Source of the DNA: CAYWKU01 sp964459325
GTDB taxonomy: Bacteria > RBG-13-61-14 > CAYWKU01
DNA: 30,997 bases
Assembly: GCA_964459325.1 (NCBI GenBank)
Contig: CAYWKU010000042.1
Location: forward strand, 1-30,997
Direction: 5' to 3'
The notes beneath the pieces are model-generated. The model was not told where the DNA came from, ran no database searches, and saw only the letters and a list, made by a program, of their open reading frames with translations. The position numbers were made by a program, and so were the translations under genes. Position 1 is the stretch's first letter. Each line of letters opens with the position of its first letter. Below, piece by piece: positions 1 to 7,655 of this stretch.

Positions 1-14
1 TCTCAAACGAAGGA

Positions 15-38
15 GACAAGGGGCTTAAGCCCCTTGTC
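15..38. repeat. 24-nt perfect palindrome
   Basis: Bases 15-26 are the exact reverse complement of 27-38; each half is GACAAGGGGCTT or its complement. The palindrome lies downstream of the glycosidase gene that ends at 257 and could fold as a strong hairpin. Neither strand has a clean run of T after the stem, so a rho-independent terminator is only possible. The rest of 1-256 holds a second palindrome, AAAATGGCCATTTT at 144-157, and no gene I can support. Confidence 0.6.
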
Positions 39-256
39 CAAGGGCTTTTCGAGAAATTTTTGGCTACAGCATCTGCGCTGCAAGGGGAACCTGTTCTGGA
101 ACTTTTTATCAAATTCCAGTAAAATCAATCACTTAACCCGTCCAAAATGGCCATTTTCGGTTTTTGTCGGACAGCATTGATTACAATTAAACAAATGCGC
201 AATTACGAAAAGCCTCCATTATGTCACCGGAATCCCGGCGCCGTCATCGGGGGCGA

Positions 257-2826
257 TTACTCCGGCAGCTTTCCGCTCCACGTGGCGCCGACTTTCATCT
301 CCAGCGGGCTGTCGAGTTCGTGGGTTAAAACTTCCCCGTTGAGTCTACGTTGTTGAATTTTGTTGAGAGTTACGGGTTCGCCGAAGTGTTTTTTCACTTC
401 CACTTCCGTTTGGCCTGAATCCGGTTCATAAGTCATCATTGCCCAGAATCCGGGGAAACAGAAGGGTATTTTCATCCGCCCGGCGCCCGGCAGCGCTTTG
501 GGCGAAAGGTGGAGAATGCCCCTGGGCGCGTCTAGTGCCGCGCCGGTCAGGGCGTTGAGCACTGCCCATATCACCGGGTGGGTCATGTATACCGAGTCGG
601 GGTTGCCCATCAACCCGGCGCTCCAGGTGTATCCTTTCTTGAATATCCGCTCGTAAATCATTTTCAAGACGTCCAGCCCCTTTTCCACTTGTCCCAGGTA
701 GATATGCTCGAAGGCCTGGTAACTGACAACCTGCCATATATAGATAGAATCGGGAAGCCTCTCGACTATATTCATCTTTCGGATAACTTCCCCGTCCGGC
801 GTGGCGTGAGCCAGGGGTTTGGGAAATCGTTCCTTTTTCGCCGCTATTTTGCGGGCGTTTTCTATTAAGAGCTTGTATTGAAGCTCCATGTGACGCCGCG
901 CCCTGTCCGGCTCGACCACCGGCTCCAACCCGGCGTATCGCGCAAGCCAGTCCCCGGCCAACGCGGCGGTGAACACCGTGTCCTTTTTCGGTGTGCTACG
1001 GAAGTACCCCTTATCCTCCATCCACAGGGCTTGGTCTATCCTCGCCCGGCAGGCGGAATATCGCTCCCGATATGTTGCGGCGGCTTCCTTTTCGATGTCC
1101 TCTGCCAGGTCAATCATGGTGGCCATTGCCGCCAGATAGGCGGTGGCCGAGTATATGAAGCTGCCGGGGAAATCCCATATATCGTAAGTGGTGCCGCCTT
1201 CCGGGACGCCGTCCGAGCTAATATCGTGCAGGTACCCCGCCATGCGCTTTAAGTCGGGCCAGAACCGCGCCGGCCAGTCCCGGTCGCCGGTGATGCGGTA
1301 CAGTTTCCCCGCCTGGATAATTTCGCTCATGGCAAGGTCCGTCCATTCCTTGGCGGGCAGTATGAAGATAATCTCGTCAGGCCACCCGTACGGGACTGTA
1401 GCGTCCCCGAGGGCCAGGTCACAGTTGCCGTTTCCGTGAGGCGCCGAGCCGCGTTCGTCGGTAAGCCTGCGGAACTCGTCCAGCTCGCTCATATCCAGCC
1501 GGGTGAAAAAGACGGAGGCGTAGGGGTGGGCCGAGAGGCGCTGGTCGTTGGTGCCGGTGAGGCCGCCGTAGGGCCAGCCCCAGTCCATGCCTTCTAGTGT
1601 GTACATTATTCCACTCCGGGGAATAACCGTGTTGCAAAGGGTCGAATCTATGGAGTTCTGCATTGCCCATATCATCCAGCGAGGCAGCGAGGAGTCCTCT
1701 ATCAGGCGCGACAATTCAAACGATTCCTCATTCAACCTTTCGCGTTCTTTGAGCGCGTACCGGGCAATATCATTCACACCGGAGAAGTAATTTTCATATA
1801 TATGCCCCACCTTTACCCCATCATGGCGGCCCTTTTTGGCTTTTCTTACAACATCCTTCTCGGTTACGTGCTCCGGCATCCACCAGGAGACTACGAAATT
1901 TATCTCCCTCGACTCGCCCGCCGGCAGGTTTCCTCCGACCGCCACTGCCCCGGCGGGTTTGCATGAGCCTTCGCCCACGACCGGGGTCGCGGGGGATGAT
2001 ACCGCCCCGGTGGAAGCGAACTCGTCCAGCATCCCGGGGTCGGAATCCGATGCGTCCCACCCGTCGCACACTGTTACTTCAAAACCTTCCGGTGGTTGAG
2101 CGCATATCATGTGCTCGCCCACCACGCTGCGTCGGTGCGATGCGGGGTCGGGCGACTGGCGGGTTTTGAAGGCCACCGCCGGGCCGGAATCGGTCCGGGC
2201 CCGCTCCTGGTAATTGCCGGTTCTGTCGGCGTAGGTCACCCTGCCACGGGGGCCGATGGGAATTTTGGAGGTGATTTTTTTCAGGCCGGTGTTGCCGGCG
2301 CCGCCGCATCCGAGGATATTTTCCCACGACAGGAGTGCCGAGACATAAGTCTCTGATTTGCCCGGGTTTTTCAGCACCGCTGCGAACATGGCGGCGGGGA
2401 GCGTGGAATCCTTGGCGTTATGAGGCACATGCGGCGTAAATCCCCGCAGAATCGCCTCCACGGGAAGTTCCTCATCCTCGAAACCCAGCTCGAACCCCGG
2501 CAGTTGCCCCCTGAAGCGGGTGTGAGCTATCCGGCGAATATTTCGATATTCCTCGCCGGGAGCGCTTTTCCTGAGAATGCGGGCAACCGCCTCTCCTCCA
2601 TCCGGCTTTGCAAACAGGGCGAAGAAGGTTCCATTTACTCCCCTGACCGGGTTCATCCAGTTATCCAGTTATTGTTGGTACGGAACTCGACGAATCCTCC
2701 GTCCGTGCCCAGGCTGAAACCGCCGGAGCCCATTCCGCCCATTGGAAAACCCCTTTTCACGGCGCTGTCAATATATTCGTTGGATTTTTCATCCCATTTT
2801 ACCGGAGTTCGCTTTTTCTTCGGCAT
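257..2826 (-). pseudogene. GH116/GBA2-like glycoside hydrolase, frameshifted near its 5' end
   Basis: This resembles bacterial relatives of non-lysosomal glucosylceramidase (GBA2, GH116). A start ATG at 2826 follows GGGAGGGAGCCG, a good ribosome binding site. The first 57 codons include the glycine-rich GFPMGGMGSGGFSLGTDG characteristic of the family N-terminus and stop at TGA 2653-2655. The remaining 799 codons, from 2656 to 257, are open in another frame and include FSWEN-like ALLSWEN. The join falls in an 8-bp tandem duplication; removing one copy gives RTNNNW followed directly by MNPVRG and an 853-residue protein. In the restored numbering, the Glu in YTLEG (about 409) and the Asp in TYDIW (about 546) sit where the family has its nucleophile and acid/base; this is a judgement by eye. 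No signal peptide is evident. Substrate is unknown: a beta-glucoside or glycolipid would fit the family. An internal start at 2656 could give an N-terminally shortened product. The family call is fairly secure, the frameshift is certain in this sequence, and a sequencing error is not excluded. Confidence 0.8.
2656..2671. repeat. 8-bp tandem duplication (TCCAGTTA x2) inside the GH116 gene
   Basis: TCCAGTTA occurs at 2656-2663 and again at 2664-2671 with no spacer. On the coding strand this reads TAACTGGA twice. The extra eight bases shift the frame by two and bring in a stop. One copy alone would read Asn-Asn-Asn-Trp-Met-Asn-Pro across the junction, so the duplication accounts for the whole frame problem. 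Confidence 0.9.
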
Positions 2827-3078
2827 CGGCTCCCTCCCGAAAAAATGATATAAACAGGCGAATATGCCGGGATTTTACCATAAAATCCGGCCGGATTCAC
2901 CGTTAAAATCCGCCCGGTGTTTAACCCGGGAGCTTACATTAAGTAGCCACACCTTTCTCGAAAGAGGAATATATCAACACCCCGCCGGTTGTTAAACTTT
3001 TGAACCTCCGTATCTGCACCCGGTCAGACCGTGCTTAAGGCTATTTTAGGGGATTACCCCCTCTTGCCGGGAAAAATT
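2827..3078. other. Intergenic region between the divergent GH116 and dsr units
   Basis: No gene is visible here. The stretch holds a 14-nt palindrome, AATCCGGCCGGATT at 2884-2897, close to the 5' end of the glycosidase gene. I could not pick a convincing promoter for the minus-strand gene. Confidence 0.5.
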
Positions 3079-3166
3079 TGATGATATATTCTACCCTGCA
3101 TAACATGACCGTCTGATGATATATTCTACGCTTGATAAAAATCGAACTTGGTGATATACTTCTTAC
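3079..3166 (+). repeat. Three phased direct repeats upstream of the dsr operon
   Basis: TGATGATATATTCTAC is present exactly at 3079-3094 and 3114-3129. A degenerate third copy, TGGTGATATACTTCTTAC, begins near 3149. The shared TGATATA core starts at 3082, 3117 and 3152, exactly 35 bp apart each time. The third copy contains the -10 element of the predicted promoter. The array could be a set of operator sites or the product of local duplication. Confidence 0.65.
3132..3160 (+). promoter_or_regulatory. Predicted sigma-70 promoter of the RsbRD/dsrMKJOP operon
   Basis: TTGATA at 3132-3137 and TATACT at 3155-3160 are separated by 17 bp, near the consensus for a housekeeping promoter. Initiation around 3167 would give a leader of roughly 33 nt before the ATG at 3200. 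The promoter overlaps the third copy of the phased repeat, which suggests regulation at this point. Confidence 0.55.
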
Positions 3167-3199
3167 CGCTTTTAACCGTTTCCGAAAGATATTGGGAAA

Positions 3200-3757
3200 A
3201 TGCTGAAACACATCTTGTCAGAAAAGAAGCCCTCCATCCTCAAGAGGTGGTTCGAGCATATAATCGAGACCTACCCAACCGATTCAAGGCAATTCCTCAA
3301 GAGGACCCGGGACGGCATGTCCAACCCGGTGGGAACCACCGTATCCGAAGCGCTCGAACCGGTGTTTGAAGGCATCCTTTACGGGTCAAGTTCCGCCGAG
3401 CTGGCGCCTCACCTGGACAGAATCATCCGCATTCGCGCCGTTCAGGAGTTTTCCGCCTCCGAGGCCGTGGGTTTTGTATTTCCATTAAAGCAGGTAGTAA
3501 GAGAGGAACTAAAAGCCCGGCTCGACGAACCCGGCGTAAGTGAGGGGCTGGCCGAATTCGACGCCAACGTGGATAACGCTATTCTAGCGGCCTTCGATGT
3601 TTACATGCAATGCCGGGAGAAGCTTTACGAGATACGTGCCAACGACATCAAAAACCGCACCTTCGCGGTTCTGGAAAAAAGGGGCCTGATTTCGCGGGAC
3701 TTTGAAGACCGAGAGCAGGACGGGTTGATGGTTTTAAAGAAGGAAGAAGAAAGGTAG
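3200..3757 (+). CDS. RsbRD N-terminal-domain protein heading the dsr operon
   Basis: This 185-residue soluble, helical protein resembles the RsbRD_N (RsbT co-antagonist N-terminal-like) domain found just upstream of dsrMKJOP in many sulfate reducers. It starts MLKHILSEKK and has the typical KRWFEHIIETYP stretch near residues 15-26 and SNPVG near 41-45. It has no membrane segment, no STAS domain and no cysteine motif, so it is the sensor-like domain alone. Its stop overlaps the dsrM leader and leaves six bases before the dsrM ATG, so the two are surely co-transcribed. Its role is not established in the family; a regulatory or assembly part is a reasonable guess. The ribosome binding site before the ATG is weak. 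Confidence 0.8.
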   Translation: MLKHILSEKKPSILKRWFEHIIETYPTDSRQFLKRTRDGMSNPVGTTVSEALEPVFEGILYGSSSAELAPHLDRIIRIRAVQEFSASEAVGFVFPLKQVVREELKARLDEPGVSEGLAEFDANVDNAILAAFDVYMQCREKLYEIRANDIKNRTFAVLEKRGLISRDFEDREQDGLMVLKKEEER

Positions 3758-3762
3758 TGCAA

Positions 3763-4752
3763 ATGAGCCTCGTCATTTCACTCGCAGCGGTGATTATACT
3801 GGCCCTGGTGGCCTGGGCCGGAGCGGCCGCGGGCCTGGGAACACTTTTCGGAGTGGTCATACCTTACCTGGCCCTGGCTGTGTTCATCCTGGGCATTATA
3901 TACAGGGTATACAAGTGGGCGCGCTCGCCGGTGCCGTTCCGCATTCCCACGACCACGGGTCAGCAAAGGTCGCTTTCGTGGTTCAAGCAGAGCAAGCTGG
4001 AAAACCCCGACACCCTTACCGGCGTTATCGGCAGGATGCTGCTGGAGATACTGCTGTTCCGCTCCCTGTTCAGGAACACCCGGTCGGAAGTGAAGGACGG
4101 CAGGATTTTTTATGGAAGCTCCAAGTGGCTGTGGGTGGCGGCGATGGCTTTTCACTGGACGTTCCTGGTGATTTTTTTAAGGCATTTTCGCTTTTTCGTG
4201 GAACCGGCGCCGTTTTTCGTGCCGTGGCTCCAATACCTGGACGCCTTCTTCGAAATAGGCGTGCCCGCTCTGTTTATCACCGACGCCATAATAATACTGG
4301 CGCTGGGGTATTTGCTGGTAAGGAGGCTGTTTATTCCGCAGATGCGCTACATATCGCTCGCCTCCGATTACTTTCCCCTTTTCCTCATACTGGCCATCGC
4401 CATAACCGGCGTGCTGATGCGGCATTTCTTTAAGGTTGACCTGGTGGCGGTCAAGGAGCTGGCCACCGGGATTTTCGCTTTAAGCCCCACCGTGCCGGAA
4501 GGAATCGGGGCCATGTTCTACGTGCACCTGTTCCTGGTCAGCTCGCTGCTGATATATTTCCCCTTCAGCAAGCTGCTTCACATGCCGGGGGTTTTCCTGA
4601 GTCCCACCAGGAACCTTGCGAACACCAGCAGGGTAAAAAGGCACATCAATCCCTGGAATTATCCCGTCGAGGTGCACACCTACGAAGAGTGGGAAGACGA
4701 GTTCAGGGATTTAATGAAAGAATGCGGATTACCGCTGGAAAAGGAACAGTAA
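3763..4752 (+). CDS. dsrM: DsrM, membrane cytochrome b subunit of the DsrMKJOP complex
   Basis: DsrM is the NarI-like diheme cytochrome b that links the menaquinone pool to DsrK. The 329-residue protein opens with two hydrophobic helices (about residues 3-48), then a cytoplasmic loop with the TTGQQRSLSWFKQ-type segment, then further helices. Candidate heme histidines lie in or beside membrane segments at about 131, 141, 221, 255 and 273 (AFHWTF, LRHFRFF, LMRHFF, YVHLFL, LLHMPG). I chose the ATG at 3763 because GAAAGG lies eight bases upstream; a GTG at 3757 overlapping the previous stop is the alternative. The dsrK start is one base past the dsrM stop codon, which implies translational coupling. 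Confidence 0.93.
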   Translation: MSLVISLAAVIILALVAWAGAAAGLGTLFGVVIPYLALAVFILGIIYRVYKWARSPVPFRIPTTTGQQRSLSWFKQSKLENPDTLTGVIGRMLLEILLFRSLFRNTRSEVKDGRIFYGSSKWLWVAAMAFHWTFLVIFLRHFRFFVEPAPFFVPWLQYLDAFFEIGVPALFITDAIIILALGYLLVRRLFIPQMRYISLASDYFPLFLILAIAITGVLMRHFFKVDLVAVKELATGIFALSPTVPEGIGAMFYVHLFLVSSLLIYFPFSKLLHMPGVFLSPTRNLANTSRVKRHINPWNYPVEVHTYEEWEDEFRDLMKECGLPLEKEQ

Positions 4753-4753
4753 A

Positions 4754-6409
4754 ATGTCCGAGGAAAGTTTACCGAAACCGGAACAGTTGGGAAAGATTGA
4801 CCTCACTCCCCCCAAAGAGGGGTGGATGAAGACCAAGCCCAGCTTCAAAAAGGGCGCCTACAATTACCCGGCGTCCGTCAAAAGCGTGGAATACATGGGT
4901 CTTCCCAACCCCCGCAAATGGATGCCCTATGAGGAAGACTGGCAACTGCCCGAAAACTGGCGGGAAATCATACATAACGGCATAAAGGAAAGGCTCGAAA
5001 AGTACCGTTCCTTCCGACTGTTCATGGATATATGCGTCCGCTGCGGAGCTTGCGCGGACAAGTGTCACTACTTCCTCGGCTCCGGCGACCCCAAGAACAT
5101 GCCCGTGCTGAGGGCGGAGCTTATCCGGTCGGTTTACCGGAAGGATTTCACTTTGAGCGGAAAGCTTTTCGGCAAGGCCGCCGGCGCCCGCAAGCTGGAC
5201 GAGGATGTGCTCAAAGAATGGTTTTACTACTTCTTCCAGTGCACCGAATGCCGCCGGTGCTCAGTTTTCTGCCCATACGGCATAGACACCGCCGAGATAA
5301 CCATGATGGGCCGCGAGCTGCTCGACCTGGTGGGCCTTGACATCGACTGGATTCTCACCCCGGTAGCCAACTGCCACCGCACAGGAAACCACCTGGGCAT
5401 CCTGCCTCACGGGTTCAAGGACAGTGTAGACTTCGCCGCCGAGGACCTCAAAGACCTCACGGGTGTCGAGGTTGAAGTCCCCATCAACAAGAAGGGCGCC
5501 GAGATACTTTTCGTGGTGCCAAGCGCGGACTACTTCGCCGACCCGCACTACTTCGCCTTCCTGGGTTACCTGTCCCTGTTTCACGAAATAGGGCTGGATT
5601 ACACCTTCAGCGCCTACGCCAGCGAAGGCGGCAACTTCGGGCTGTTCCACTCCACCGAAGTCATGAAAAAGCTGAACGCCAAGATATATAACGAGGCGAA
5701 GAGGCTGGGGGTCAAGTGGATACTGGGCGGCGAATGCGGCCACATGTGGCGGGTTATACACCAGTACATGGACACCATGAACGGCCCCGCCGATTTCCTC
5801 GAGGAGCCGGTATCGCCCATCACCGGCACCAAGTTCGACAACGCCAAATCCACCAAGATGGTACATATCGCGGAGTTTACCGCCGACCTCATCAAGCATA
5901 ACAAGCTGATGCTGGACCCGAGCCGAAACGACCATTACCGCGTTACATATCACGATAGCTGCAACCCCGCGCGGGCGATGGGGCTGTTGGAAGAGCCGCG
6001 CTATATACTCAACAGCGTGTGCAACAATTTCCACGAAATGCCGGAAAATGCCATTCGCGAGCAGACCTTCTGCTGCGGAAGCGGCGCCGGACTGGGCACG
6101 GACGAAAATATCGAAATGCGCATGAGGGGAGGTTTGCCGCGGGCCAACGCCGTAAGGCACGTGCACGAAAAACACGGTGTCAACATGCTGTGCTGCATCT
6201 GCGCCATAGACAAAGCCACCCTCCCCCCGCTCATGGAGTACTGGGTGCCGGACGTACAGGTGTGCGGCCTGCATGAGCTGGTGGTCAACGCCCTGTACAT
6301 GAAAGGTCAACATGAAAGGGAAAACGACCTGCGCGGCGCAAAATGCACTCCCTGCCACCCCGCCGGATTCTGGGGCGGCGAGGAAGTGTCCGTGAAAAAG
6401 GGAGAATAA
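4754..6409 (+). CDS. dsrK: DsrK, heterodisulfide-reductase-like iron-sulfur catalytic subunit
   Basis: DsrK is the cytoplasmic HdrD-like subunit thought to react with DsrC persulfide or trisulfide. In its 551 residues two [4Fe-4S] ferredoxin motifs are visible: Cys94, 97, 100, 104 and Cys163, 166, 169, 173. The CCG domain that binds the noncubane catalytic cluster is complete: Cys403 in HDSCNPARAMG, Cys440-441 in FCCGSGAG, and the CCIC group at 480-483. An earlier GGECGHMW segment (Cys328) matches the first, degenerate CCG repeat. No signal peptide is present, as expected for a cytoplasmic protein bound to DsrM. The extreme C-terminus carries CTPCH (531-535), which looks like a heme c motif but is on the wrong side of the membrane for one. 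Confidence 0.95.
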   Translation: MSEESLPKPEQLGKIDLTPPKEGWMKTKPSFKKGAYNYPASVKSVEYMGLPNPRKWMPYEEDWQLPENWREIIHNGIKERLEKYRSFRLFMDICVRCGACADKCHYFLGSGDPKNMPVLRAELIRSVYRKDFTLSGKLFGKAAGARKLDEDVLKEWFYYFFQCTECRRCSVFCPYGIDTAEITMMGRELLDLVGLDIDWILTPVANCHRTGNHLGILPHGFKDSVDFAAEDLKDLTGVEVEVPINKKGAEILFVVPSADYFADPHYFAFLGYLSLFHEIGLDYTFSAYASEGGNFGLFHSTEVMKKLNAKIYNEAKRLGVKWILGGECGHMWRVIHQYMDTMNGPADFLEEPVSPITGTKFDNAKSTKMVHIAEFTADLIKHNKLMLDPSRNDHYRVTYHDSCNPARAMGLLEEPRYILNSVCNNFHEMPENAIREQTFCCGSGAGLGTDENIEMRMRGGLPRANAVRHVHEKHGVNMLCCICAIDKATLPPLMEYWVPDVQVCGLHELVVNALYMKGQHERENDLRGAKCTPCHPAGFWGGEEVSVKKGE

Positions 6410-6491
6410 TCGGCGACCTGGCGGTTGAAAATAAAATAGCCTGGAAGGCGACATCCTTTACCCGGGTAGAACCGTGAAGGAGAAATTAAAA

Positions 6492-6878
6492 ATGTACAAC
6501 GGCGGAAAAGTAATCCTTGGAATAATTGTTTTTGTGCTGCTGTTTACCAGCCCCATCTGGTACAACATGGCAACGGGCCGGGCCGTAGAGCCGCCGGAGC
6601 TTACTTATCCCGAAGAAGCGGAGGAGTGCATCGAGCCCACGGAATACATGAAAGCCAATCACATGGACATGCTCAACCAGTGGCGGGACTCGGTGGTGCG
6701 CGAAAACAACCGGATTTACGTGGCTTCCGACGGCGACGAGCACCTTATGAGCCTTACCGAAACCTGCATCGATTGCCACCACAGCCGCCGGGATTTCTGC
6801 AAAAAGTGTCATGATTATGAAGCGGTAACTCCCACCTGCTGGGATTGCCATTTAGTTCCCGAGGAGCTCGAGCAATGA
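6492..6878 (+). CDS. dsrJ: DsrJ, periplasmic triheme cytochrome c
   Basis: DsrJ is the membrane-anchored triheme cytochrome c of the complex. The 128-residue protein has one N-terminal hydrophobic segment (about 6-23, GKVILGIIVFVLLF) that serves as an uncleaved signal-anchor. Three heme motifs follow: CIDCH 92-96, CKKCH 103-107 and CWDCH 116-120. Cys46, in ECIEPTEYMKANHM, is the conserved cysteine discussed in this family as an unusual heme ligand. I place the start at the ATG at 6492 because AAGGAG lies at 6477-6482; an upstream GTG at 6474 has no ribosome binding site. The stop overlaps the dsrO start in an ATGA. Confidence 0.93.
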   Translation: MYNGGKVILGIIVFVLLFTSPIWYNMATGRAVEPPELTYPEEAEECIEPTEYMKANHMDMLNQWRDSVVRENNRIYVASDGDEHLMSLTETCIDCHHSRRDFCKKCHDYEAVTPTCWDCHLVPEELEQ

Positions 6879-7648
6879 AGTTTAACAAGAGAGATTTCCT
6901 GAAAATTACCGGCCTTACCGTTCTGGGAATAAGCGCTCGACCCGCCCGGATTCTGGCGGGGAGTAAGAATCCGCCGCCTTCCCTGAAGGAAAAGCCGCGG
7001 GATGACGCCCTGGTGGGGAAAAGATGGGCAATGGCGATAGACATGAACAAATGCAAGGGCGAGGAGTGCTCCGATTGTCTCGATGCCTGTCATGCCTATC
7101 ACAACGTTCCGAAGTTCCACAATATAAAGGACGAGATTAAGTGGATATGGAAGGAGCCCTTTGAGCATGCCTTCCCGAGCCAGCAGCACGAGTATCTTCC
7201 CCGGAACGATGCGCCGTTTATCGTGCTCTGCAATCATTGCGACAATCCGCCGTGCGTGAGGGTATGCCCCACTCAGGCCACCTGGCAGCGGGAGGACGGT
7301 ATCGTAATGATGGACATGCACCGGTGCATCGGGTGCCGGTTCTGCATGGCGGGTTGCCCGTACGGTTCGCGCAGCTTCAACTGGCGGCATCCCCGACCGC
7401 ACATTGACGAGCTCAATACGGACTATCCTACACGCGCCATCGGCGTTGTTGAAAAATGCACCTTCTGCGCCGAAAGGCTGGCGGTGGGAAAACGGCCCGT
7501 TTGTGTTGAAGCTTGCAAAGAAGGCGCGCTAATTTTCGGCGACCTGGACGACGAGCAATCCGAGGTAAGGAAGATAGTCGAAAGCAGGCATACCATAAGG
7601 CGCAAGCCGGAGCTGGGCACGAGGCCGCAAGTATTTTACATATTGTGA
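6875..7648 (+). CDS. dsrO: DsrO, Tat-exported iron-sulfur subunit
   Basis: DsrO is the periplasmic ferredoxin-like subunit that passes electrons between DsrJ and DsrP. The 257-residue protein has sixteen cysteines in four groups: 60/65/68/72, 119/122/127/131, 151/154/157/161 and 195/198/210/214, consistent with up to four clusters in the DmsB/NrfC fold. The N-terminus MKFNKRDFLKITGLTVLGIS is a Tat-type signal, but the pair is Lys-Arg rather than Arg-Arg. The start at 6875 was preferred over an upstream in-frame one because it overlaps the dsrJ stop and begins directly at the signal peptide. Confidence 0.93.
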   Translation: MKFNKRDFLKITGLTVLGISARPARILAGSKNPPPSLKEKPRDDALVGKRWAMAIDMNKCKGEECSDCLDACHAYHNVPKFHNIKDEIKWIWKEPFEHAFPSQQHEYLPRNDAPFIVLCNHCDNPPCVRVCPTQATWQREDGIVMMDMHRCIGCRFCMAGCPYGSRSFNWRHPRPHIDELNTDYPTRAIGVVEKCTFCAERLAVGKRPVCVEACKEGALIFGDLDDEQSEVRKIVESRHTIRRKPELGTRPQVFYIL

Positions 7649-7655
7649 GGTAGCC

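Noticed and set aside
147..356. A 69-codon plus-strand frame at the left edge
   Set aside because: It runs into the antisense of the glycosidase gene, with no ribosome binding site and no recognisable domain.
3064..3125. The first two phased repeats as separate promoters
   Set aside because: Both contain TATATT but neither has a fitting -35 at 16-18 bp; only the third copy has one.
5261..6454. A 397-codon open frame on the strand opposite dsrK
   Set aside because: It lies fully across dsrK, which has complete cofactor motifs. The antisense product has no recognisable domain and a composition typical of a shadow of a GC-rich codon pattern.
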